DNA from: Diphasiastrum complanatum
Taxonomy: Eukaryota > Streptophyta > Lycopodiopsida > Lycopodiales > Lycopodiaceae
Direction: 5' to 3'
Length of the DNA stretch: 64,000 bases
NCBI GenBank assembly: GCA_029204225.1
Contig: CM055096.1
Coordinates: 3,874,014 to 3,938,013 of the forward strand
A program made the translations under genes and the position numbers. The notes beneath the pieces are model-generated. The model saw only the letters and a program-made list of their open reading frames with translations, ran no database searches and was not told the origin of the DNA. Shown one piece after another: positions 46,401-58,400 of this stretch. Numbering within the stretch: the stretch's first letter is position 1; each line of letters opens with the position of its first letter.

Positions 46401-49400
46401 TTGTGAAGAAATTTTGGTGACTTTGAAATGCTTTTAATATTCTGTAAAGAGAATCTTCTGTCCTTCATCATTGTGACTATAAGACATATAGTAAGATTGT
46501 AGATATGCACCCTGATTGGAAGACGGGTCATAGGAATTTATTCTTAGGCATATTAGCTTTGGTTATCTGTCTAATTCTCAAAACTGTTATTCTGGCAAAG
46601 CACCAATTCAATTATTCTACGTTTGTGTGCCAGTGAATCATTATTTGAAATCAAGTTAAATTCTGATGGTGGCATGTGCAGCCGATTTCATTTTGTGCAT
46701 GCATTTGTGACAATCGTGGAGGAGTCAGCAATTTTACTTCTGAAAGTCCTTCCATGGCTGTGGCTGGTATTTGTGCCCTGTAAATCCTTCAATCACAAAG
46801 TCATACATAGAATTGTACAACAGGTGTTTTTAGTGTAATGTAATTTGGAGGCAATTGCTTAAGGAAAATTGAAGCTAAAAAATGGGTAGTAACTTTCTGG
46901 ACTTAGATTGATGCATCGTGCCTAGAAACAACGATAGTGAGGAATCGGGATTCCTTCATGTTGCTTGATTTTAAAATTTGTTGGCAGGAAACTGGCGGAG
47001 TTGTTGAAAAATTGGGTCTCAATCCCAAGAATGAGATCATTTACACTTTGGTGTTTTTGGCATTCACAACTCTTTGGACCCAGGTGAGTTTCTATAGCTT
47101 TGCAAAGTACAGGACTTTTTCCAGCTCTTTTATGTGTAGTTTGACTTAGAGTGAATAGGTCACATGTTCACAGAAATGCTTCTGTTTTTCTCTTTTTTTT
47201 GCACTAGTCTTGTGACAATTTAAAAGTTATATGTCGAATTTGTGCCAACTGTTCTTATTTCACCAATCGGTAGCCTTTCAGGAAAATTGCATATACATTT
47301 GTGTAGGCAATGCAATGTAAGCATAGAACCCACGGTTCCCAGAACCGTGGGTCCTGGGAACCGTGGGGTGAACCGTACCACGGTTCATGAACCGTGGTAC
47401 GGTGTCTGCAATTAATTAATTAATTAATTTTTTTTGCCAATTTCCCCCCCAAAATAGTCTTTGGCCCTCATTTTACAGTTTTTGGGCTGTTTTTGACCCT
47501 CATTTCACAGTCTAGAGGCTGATTTTTTGGGCAGTTTCACAGTTGTGGGGCTGTTTATGATTTTTTGGGCTGTTTCAGAGTTTCACAGTTCCTTTTTAAA
47601 TTAAATGCTATGGTCAAATTTTAAATAGAACTGTAAAATAATTCTGCAATAATTTGAAACTTTTGCCAATTGTAAATAGAACTGTAAATAATTCTGGTTT
47701 TTTTTGGCATTTTTTTGGGCTGTTTTGGGGGGTGGGAACTTTAAAAAAAATATTAATTAATAATTTATTATTGCACGGTTCACCACGGTTCACTTCAAAA
47801 AAATTTGTGAACCGTGCGGTTCACTGTACGGTTCTGAGAACCGTGGTGAACTGTCCACGGTTCTCAGATTCTATGGATGAATGTAAGCAAAGACCGGTAT
47901 GTTGCTCTAAAAGTTTACCAATTGTTAGCATCTGGAAAGGGCATAGGAAACTGGGCATTGTTGCATGTTTATTCACTTTGGATGTTTATTTGATCTTGTT
48001 AGAAAATTTTGTGTTCAGATTCTCTTCAATCGTGAAATCCCAAGATTTCAAACTTTACTTTCAAGGGCTGAAACCAAAACTTGACCATGCTGACATGTTC
48101 AGACTTCCATATGAGATTTAAATTTATTTCTATATGTATCAACTTTAAAAAAACCTAGAAAACATTGACAAATGTATATGAAATGTTTGACTGACAAATG
48201 TTTGAAACATATGGTATGCTTATTTCAGGTTGGCACTCAACCAATTGACAATCCTTCTATTCTCTCATCTTCGATCTGCTTATATGGATACAGAGAGAAA
48301 GGGGTTTAATCTAATCTTTGATTACAAGAACGGCTGGTTAGGCACATTCTAACGGCATTCAGATTGCCTTCAGCATCATCCGTCTAGGAACATGTATTGA
48401 GTGATGAATTTACGGAGTAATACGCCAGTTACTGAAATTGTTTGGAATCTGACCCTGAGTGATTTGAAAGGCTCTTAGGAAAGTACTCAAGCACATTTTT
48501 GTGCACATTACACAAGCCATTTTGGTAAAGTGATCTATTGAGCACTTTGGTTTGTCTAGTCACTTGGTTGGTTACCACTGATTGCACTGGATTCTGGAAT
48601 ATCACTACTTTGAAGCAGCTGCAAATTTAAATTCTCGTCTCTTATTTTGTGTGGGCATTCAATAGCAAATGGTCAAAGAGCAATGATGCATCATTTGCAT
48701 GAAATTACTATGGTCATTTGTACATGCTCGATCTAACTAATGTGGCACAAAATACCATTGTCTATGATATGGGGCAAGGAGAATTGCTATCAACAAAAAG
48801 ATATGATTAGACCAGATAAAAATATGTTATTGCTGACTTCAAACCTTTGTGCTTTGTTTGGAAACATTTTTTTTCAAACTTAAATAATCATAATACAATT
48901 TTAATCGATGACTCACCATACAAAGCATGTATGAACAATCCATTCAATTGTATTTTTCCAGAAACATTTGATGGATATAATGATGACAATTACCTCAATG
49001 ATGTGTTGTGGACATATTTGGAGAGATTGAAAATGACTTTTGATGTCCAAACATACATCAAACAAAATCATATCGGTCAACGACATGTTGCTGAGAATCA
49101 CCCCCTTTATGGTTATTTGAGACCCGTAATTGAAAAGTTTCAATGGGAATCCAAATCTTCACTATGTGAAACTGGTGTTTCACTAGACGTTGCAGTATCA
49201 GAAGACCAAACCAAAGCAAATGTCCAATCCATATACGAGGAACTTGATGCCGAACAGATAGAGCTACTATACGGTATTGCATTGGTCTATTACTTCTAGA
49301 TGTAGTGGCGAACTTGGAATGCAAGATTCCAAGATATCTCCTTAGGACAAGATATTAAGAGACTATTCCATTAGGAATGGGTTACTTTTCCGGAATGGAA

Positions 49401-52400
49401 AAGTTTGTACGCCAAAAAATGATGACATTAGGGCCCAAATCCTACATGAATGTCATGACAGCCCGTGTGCGAGGCACCTTGGCTCACAAAGGACACTTGA
49501 CCTAATAAGAAGGAACTTTTATTGGCCAAATCTAAAAGGTCAAGTGGAGGCATATGTTCGCAGGTGCGGACAATGTCAGGTTAATGAAGCTGAAAGACTT
49601 AAGGCAGTTGCCAACTGAAAAGTTTCAGTAGGGGGTATTCATCCTCCAAACTAGATTTGATCGTTGACTAACCATCAAATCTAGATTGATCGATTGATGA
49701 ACATCCAGCATAGTACATAGATTCTCTTCAAGTCTAGCGTCTATATTTCTAATTACTATTATTTTCTTTGATCTTAGATCCTGTTTATGCCTAGATATAA
49801 TTTTTTCTCTCAAGGGTAATGACATCATCAGGGGATGTGCTAGAAGCCGATCTCGTAATCAATAAGTGTATAGTCACATTTAACATGCAACATTACACAA
49901 AATTGTTGGTGGGCTCTGCACAGTGCAAGCTCTTACTCTATGTGCTTTCCTTTATGAGGCTGCTCATTAGGCATTTTGTCTAGAAATGATTGCGACAACA
50001 AGAATTTATTGTGGCAAGAACGTAAGTGCTCAGTGAAAATATTTGCACATGGTGAATAAATTGGCTGAGACTTAATGGGGAACAAATGTTTGAAACATTA
50101 TGAAGAGTTCTAATTGGATTGTGAAGAATTTGACAAGGTGATCACAAGAATTTATAGTGGCAAGAACATCAGTGCTGAGTGAGGATCTTTTCACATGGTG
50201 AATCAATTTGTTGAGACTTAATGGGGGACAGATGTTTGGAACATTATGAAGAGTTTTTGGGTTGTGAAGAATTTGACAAGGCATATGGTAGAGGTTTAGA
50301 CGATAGTGCTAACATACTACAAAGTTACATCAACTCTTTCTTAAGGATACAAGATTTGGACCCTTTTGTGCATTTAAAACTTAAGAATGTGAGAGAAATT
50401 TGTTTGTCCAAGTCGATAGATTCGCTTGAAATGAATAATTGGTTGTTAGCTTTTTGCAACCAAGATCGATAAGTGATAAATTCTCACATTTTAATCCTTT
50501 TTGGCAGTCAAAACTTGAAAACTTAACATTTGTACTTCCGTGACATGTGCTCTATTTTACATTGTACTTGAGTCACATGCATTAATTCTTGGTCAAAGGC
50601 TATATAGACTATTGTACCTTCATGTATTAACGAGAGGATCTTGTAATGGTCAGTAGGTCAGTGGTAAGGAGGTGCCTTTGCCATAGGCTAGTGGGCGGTC
50701 CTAGTAACTGCCATAGGAAGTTTATTGAAACGCTTGGGGCTAAGTTTGCGTAGCCCATGTTGTATTAAGCCTTCCAATTTAGTGTTCATTACCCAAGGTG
50801 AGGTCAAAGTACTAAATGTTGCTATTCAAGCATCCGATTGTAATTGTTAGTAGTGGTTCATGCTTGAGAAGGACAAAACTTGATATATTTTTGAGGAGTT
50901 GTACTTGTTGTGATTATGAAAGAAGTCAAAATTTTCAAGAATACTTGTTTTCAATGGCATGTCCTATAGTTGAGTTGTAGATGTTGAAAGTAAAGTTTGA
51001 GTTGCTTTGATAAGTGTTGCATTGATCTTTTCATGTGTGTGCAAATATAAAAGACAAATTTCAAAGGATAGCCAAACCTTGTGTTGATGATTCTTGAATT
51101 GCTTTGTCTTCAGCTCCTTGGGCCTTGATGCAAATTTCTTAGTAACTTATTCTAATATTTTCACAATCTTTCACTTAAGCTTGCACAAATTGATATACAA
51201 GGCCAAACATGTTTAATTATTTTTTCCGAATGTGATTCATGTCAAAATTGATTCATGTTTTGGATTTGAAAAAATATAAACCAATCAACTTAAAGTTCAA
51301 AGGTTCCAACAACAAGGTTTCCTTCACTAAGCTACTGATGTGTAGCCAAATCTTTTGTGAGGTGTTATAGTTTTCCTGAGACGGCTTCAAAGTATGTAGT
51401 TGCCATTTGTATTAGTTAGATATTGCCAAACAATAATTCTTAATAGCTTAAATTTGTCAAGGACCATTCCTGTTGTGTTATAAAACCGAGAAGTTGAGTA
51501 AAGAGACAATATTGGGTAATGCTATTACTCGGATTTACTCATTGTTAGGCCCGTGCAAGTTAAAAATAGCATGCTTGCATACTCCTAGTTTGCGAAGAGA
51601 ATAAGGATTGACCTTTTGGTTGCATTGGGTTGATGTTGTCATGAAGTATAATATGCAAAATCTTTACTATTGAACATATTCCACATAGTTCCATATAGAG
51701 AGATTTTTTAATGCAAGTATCCTTTCTCATCGTGGCTTTATTTTGTAGGTGACGGAGCTTCCATTTTCGTTGTATTCCACATTTGTGATTGAAGCACGTC
51801 ATGGATTCAATAAGGTAATTTTTTTGTATATGCTATTTTGTTCAATTTAATTTGTTTGCAATTATTCTATGGAGTCGATTCCCTCAACAACATTAAAAAG
51901 ATTAAACATGTGGTCCAAGTTTGAGGTCTTTGTCCGAGTTGCATTATGTCATTCTTCTCATCTTTAGTGGCGCTTTTTGCCAACTAACTACCTTCTCTGC
52001 TTTTTGATGGTTGTATGTCTCTCAATTTAGAATGGAAAGGGTAGTAGGATCTTCCATGATTTACCATACAATCTCCTCGATCATGAAATTATGCCTGAAA
52101 TTTGCTGTAGAACTGTTTTGAAGCTTGGCTACCCAATCTTTAACAGCCACCAAGTCCTTAGAAAGTGTAATCAATTATTCTTAAGTAAAAAAAGTCCATG
52201 TAGGGATGAGCAGAATATCAGAAATTTAGAGAGAAGGGTCAGAGATAATGCTTAAAATCTGCAATCTTGGGTGACCACGAGTAGTTTTTGGACCCATGAG
52301 TATGGTCCTGACTCCTTCATTCTGTTTACCAGCTTGAGAAAGGTCTCAATGTTTGACCAAATAGCATTTGGTCCTAGTCTAGGGAGCCAAGATTTCTTGA

Positions 52401-55400
52401 AGTCATCAGTCCTTATGGGGTTTGCAATGCTAGTTCTGGGAACCAGGCATGATTCAAGCCATTTTTTTGTTATTTTTTAAGAACATCAGAAATGAGGGGC
52501 TCAATTTCTAACTCCTTGTGATGGCCAGGTACGAAATTGGCTAAAATGTGCCACAATAACCTGCTGCTATGTTATAACTTGCCTATCTTTTAACAAGCAG
52601 ATGAAGGACTGATGCTTTCTAACGTTTGGGTATTTTTTATTTCTGTTATAGCTGGACTATTTTTTCAACAGGCAGGTTGAGGGTTGATGCTTTTTGTAGT
52701 TGTGATTGGAGCTCTGATTAAGTGCTCTTAAGTGTTTGTGTTGACATGAATGTTGGAAATGTTGACAGCAAACAGTTTGGCTGTTCTTCAGAGATATGTT
52801 TATGGGGTTGGGTCTGATGGTGCTCCTTGGACCACCCATTCTTTCGGCAATCATTATAATTGTCCAGGTATTTAACTCCTTCCAGACTGCCTATAGTTTT
52901 CCAGTACACTGGTATTATGACATAAGTGTAATGAATTCAAAAATTTCCAATGGAGATTAGTGGATGTTTCAAGCCTGTGTGTTTTTGAGGGTTGGGTTTG
53001 TCAGCTGAAGTAAAGCATCTTCCAATTCGGTCACAAATCGATCAAAAATTGCCAGAACACTTCACATTTTCGATTGTTGAATGTTCAACTCCATCCACAA
53101 TGTTTTCATGAATATGATTTGTAAATGCTTTTAATACTAGTGGCTGGGAAAAAAAGAAAAGAGTATTTGGCTATTGATCTGGTGCTTGCTGAAGTATTAG
53201 TTGACCAATTTGCTGTCCTTCTGAGTCAGTCGCGTGCAATTCAAGTCCACATCGAATGCATCTTCATTCCAGCTTCCAAATAGATAGGTTGGCTAGCAGT
53301 GCAATGTCAACTACCATGCTACAGTGCAGCAGATGCTATCGGTCATGTTATCTTCCGCTAGTCAATGGATTTCTAGCTTGGTAATAGGTCAGGGCCTTGC
53401 CAAATAACTGGATTAAAATAGACTGCAGCTAGAAAAGACTTAGATAATGGATTCAGTATGAATGGAGCCCCAAGTACAATATAGTATCATTGAAGGCTCT
53501 AATCATAAGTTGGCACAAGAGAGAAATTTTGCATATCAACTGTGAGACAGTAGTTTAGATAGAAATGCTGCTTGGATCAGGAGTACTTATTCATTTTCTT
53601 CTTGTGTGATGCAGAAAGGAGGACCATATCTTGCAATATATTTATGGGCATTTATGTTGGTATTATCGTTGGTGATGATGGCTGCTTATCCCGTGCTAAT
53701 TGCTCCACTCTTTAACAAATTTACGCCGGTCAGTTCTGCAATTGTTGCCCTTTTTTCTAAAGGTTTAAGTAAAAAGCTAACGTGGCAACCTACTGTCAAT
53801 GTTCTGTTGTATTCCGTAATTTTTCTAGCTTGGTAGCTTTAGTTGAATTTGAGGGCACAATCTCCAACGTAGATCTGCAATAGCTCCTCCACATTGACAT
53901 ATTCATTACTTTTCTACCAGTTACCTGATGGAGAACTGCGGGAGAAGATTGAAAAGCTGTCATCATCTCTGAAGTTTCCTTTGAAAAAGCTTTTTGTTAT
54001 CGACGGGTCCACAAGATCAAGTCACAGCAATGTAAATTGTGTACTCTTATCTCAATTCGCGTAATTATATACTTGTTTTTGGTAACTTGATCCCACATAA
54101 TTCCTCGATCTGGTTTATGAGTCAGGTAAAGTAGGTTTTGAGGACAGTTTAATGACGATCACCTATAATTTGGCAAATTTGGCCCACACGTGATACGTTG
54201 ATGCAGTGTGCTTGGGTTGGGCTTACCCCACTCAGGTTCAATTCCCTGCCAATGCATGGATGCCTACCCAGACCAAAGGCCTCTTTAAATGACAAAGTTT
54301 ATTTGCATGGTTTAGTTAGTGTAATTCACTACACATCTAATCTTTTTTTTTTTAAACATGTACCTTCCTATGCTTATTTACGGATTTGATGAATTTCAAT
54401 TTTCATTGAGCACCTTCTAAGCATATTAAGGGTGCACTGTCTAGGGTTCCTAGGTTATCCTGCAGATTAAGGCATTTTTCTAGTAGTGCTAAGTTCACCT
54501 AGGTGATCTGAAGGTTTGCAAGGCTCTTTGACATTGCATTCAATGGTGATTTTTCCTGCAGGCATACATGTATGGTTTTTATAACAGCAAGCGAATTGTG
54601 CTCTATGATACTCTGATTCAGCAGGTAACTAATATCCCACCTCTCATTGTAGCATAGAAGTACAGTTTTGTGACTATCAAGAGTTTTTAGTTCACTCAAT
54701 ATTGGTCAAAGCAAAATTGAATAAATTAGGTTGGTAATTTATGGTGATTTGGGCTCTAGCATACTTCCATGGAATTCGTAAGTGAGGCGAGTTCTTGTAT
54801 GTACTATAATGCAGTAGTATGAAATTTCATTGGGAATAGGTATGTGAAAAGTTCCCAAGGGTGCAGATGGGGTTCTTTCAAAGTAGTGGCTTAACCTGAA
54901 TCCTACGAGTTTTATGGGATTTCTTAGATCTCAGTGCTCTAGTTTGAAATATTTGTTTCAACGTATTGGATTGGGTGAATGCCATCATCTAGTTTTATGA
55001 TGTATGTGTTATCATTGATGTATTGTATGGATTGTGCTTTAATGCAGTGCAAGAATGAGGAAGAAGTTGTTGCTGTTATAGCTCATGAGTTAGGCCACTG
55101 GAAGTTAAGTCACACAACATACTCGTTCATTGCCATGCAGGTAAGGACTTTTCTCATCATTCATGCCCATCATACTGATTGTGTTTGATATGTTATGTTG
55201 TTTTGGAATACTAAGTTCACATACAAAGAAAAACTTAGCTACATGCTATCTTTTGTTGAGAGGGAAAGCTGGTCACTCAAAAGCGTTTCTGTTTGGCCGT
55301 ACTTGGACCTTGTTTGACATTACAATTGCAACATTGTCTAATTTTTCATTTTTTAACACCATACTTGCACAAAAGTGCAATAACTTGCAAAAGAAGGTTT

Positions 55401-58400
55401 TAGTGGCGAATATCCAAAGCAAACTAGAAAAGTTGCACTTTGTGAAAAACATGCATAGAAGAGAGAAAATGCTGCTAATTAGCAAGTCAGGTTGTTTGTT
55501 TAGCGTGTATCGTAGGTTAGTTTTTTGTCTTTATTTTTGAATATTTTTTGGGTTAAAACTTATGAGATAGGCAATGTGAATGTGGAAAATGTTTCTGTGC
55601 TAATTTCAAAAATTTATACATAGGATTTACTGTGAATTTGATGATTTTCCCATGTTGGTTGGTTAGCTTGGCATCCAGAGTTTCTTTGGTCCCCCCTTGG
55701 AACCAAGATTCATTTTCTCATGCTAATTGTTTGTTGTATTGTAGGTTCTTACACTTTTGCAATTTGGTGGATACATGTTAGTTCGCAATTCAAAAGATTT
55801 GTTCCAGAGCTTTGGATTTTCAACACAACCGGTTCTTATTGGGCTTATCCTATTTCAGGTCTCTCTCTCTCTTCCCCCCCCCCACTTTTGTTTGTATATA
55901 TGTGGTAGCATGCTAGTTTCCTCTCAAGACATCAGCCCATGAAGATAGGATTGAGGATATCATGCATTTCCTGATAGACATCGGTATATAGGATTCGGCA
56001 TAATCCTAGAATTGGATATCCGGTATTCCAGGGTACGAGATTATTAATTACGCCATGTCATTCCGGACTAGGCCAGAAATGTAATAAATAAATTTGTGAG
56101 GGCCCAGGTGCTCTAATTGGACCTATGGAGCTTTTGCATGGCGATTGACAGCTTTTGTGCAAGAATAGGAGGTCAAATGCTTTTGATAGGATTGGAGGGA
56201 TCCTAGAGCGAATATTCTCTAGCTTTGGAGAGTATATAACCTATTGAAACTCGCCCTACTCATTCTAATTTCCTGTTTCCAAGAGCCAGGGTCCTCTTGC
56301 ATTCAGTCACCATGGCTCGAGGGTGAAGCGCTTAGGGAATTGACTATCCGTTTCCTGTTGGTTGGGTGGTTTGGCTCCAAAGGTGACCTTTTGGTTGCAT
56401 GCAACAGGATCTAGGTAGATCTTCACTTGGTGATCCTTTCAGGAGCTCACTACATTACTAGAAGGGAAGCAACCAATAGGTTGCAAGTGGGTCTGTAAGA
56501 CCAAGTTTCATGCCAATGGAACAATGGACAAGTACAAGGCAAGGTTGGTGGCGAAAGGCTACGTCCAACAGGAGGGGCTAGACTATGATGAGACATTCGC
56601 ACCTGTTGCTAAGATGATATCTATCAAGACCGTTTTGGCCTTAGTCTCATATTTTGATTGAGATGTCCATCAAATGGATGTCAAGAGTGCCTTGCTTAAT
56701 GGGCACCTACAGGAGGACGTTTACATGGAACAACCACAGGGGTTTGAAATAACATGCAAGGAGCATCTGGTTTGCAGGCTTAGAAAAGCCTTGTATGGGC
56801 TCAAATACGCGCCAAGGGCTTGGTTTAGCCGAATTGACGAAGGCAAGGATTTGAGAAGAGTAAGTCTAATTGTAATCTATATGTCTTCTAAGGAAGGAGA
56901 AGACTTTTGTTGTTGTTGTACTCTATGTGGATGATAATTCATTTTCTCTTCTAACTTTTGGTGTTGTGAGGTGCTTATGCAATTTTCCTTGTATGTGATA
57001 TTTTCCATAGCTAAGTTTCTCAAGCTTTCTTGGTTGATCTAGTATTGAAGTTAAGATACTCCATAGCTAGGTCTTGCAATTCATCAACCCAAGCTGTCAT
57101 CACGTGCAATAACTGACTCCAGCTTGTCAATATACGGGCCAAAGAGAGTGGGTGAAAGGGAGCAACCCTGCTTCACCCCAATAGTGCTCTGAATCATCTT
57201 TGATATGCCTGTATTCAATCTGAACACCCTGAGGACGCTTTTGTACAATGCTGTAACTGCCAAAATAGTATTCTCTAAAAATTAAACCTCTCTCAATCTC
57301 TGCATAAGGAGATGACTGGGAACATGGTCCAATGCCCTCCTGAAATCCACAAAGCTCAATGTATTCACTCCTCCCTGGATCTAGTCTCCTCTATGATAGC
57401 CTTGAGAGAGAGAGTGCTGAACATCTAGCTAGGCAAACCAGATATACAAAAAAAGTTAAAGTGTGTGTTGGCGAACAACCACGTGCTCCTCAGTTTGTAG
57501 GTGAACAGGTGATGTCTTTTGCATGCTGGTGATAAGGTACTTTTATCCCAAAAACAAGTTAGGTCTCCGCCCCAGAAATGTGAAGGTTGCACAATGCCCC
57601 AGAGCCACTGAAAACTTGTTACTAGTACACTCACACATTGAAGAACACCTCATTTGTAGCCCTTTCAAACTTTTGGATATAGGATAAACTAGGCCTCTTA
57701 TGGTGTCTTGCTGGCTGGTGCGACTGTACTTGTGCCTAGCTACAATGCCAACATGACCCTTTAGCAAAGCACCACATTAACAGAAAGTGACTACAATTCC
57801 CCTTCCTGCAGACCTGCTAGAGCTTGCAGAAAGCCGGTTCTAACACCATGTTGAGAGCACTGGCCAAGTACAGTATACTGTTCTAAGGTATAAGTGCGGT
57901 TCTACCTACTTATCTACCACTCTTGTTCACTCTTGTTATCAAGGTGATGCGTGGGTATCCTTGTAAGTGTGCTGATCCATGTGCCTAATGCAGAAAATTC
58001 CTATAAAATGGATGAGACTCAGCAAGAGCAAGAGTAGAAACTCGTGGAGACTTCTCTAGTTCATGAAGAGTGTTAAAAGTTTTCATGTACTTCTATTTTC
58101 ATGAATCCACATGATATCTCCATTGTCTGTAATATCTTGTTGATTGTGAATGCTTTGAGTTTTTATCCATCATTTTCAGCAGAACTGCTTATGCAAACAA
58201 ATTTGGAGTACGATGTTTTCTACTCTTGTTCCTTGGGCTGTCATTGATACTAACTTCTGGAGTATGTTGCAGCACACCATCATGCCTCTCCATCATCTTG
58301 CAAGTTTTGGGCTCAACCTTGTAAGCCGTGCATTTGAATTCCAGGTTAGTGTTATACTGTCTCCTCTTTACTTATTTTTTTTCTTTACTTATGATGATGC

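Noticed and set aside
54225-54250. tRNA or SINE B-box-like GGTTCAATTCC
   Set aside because: No cloverleaf and no convincing A box upstream; a single 11-bp match is weak.
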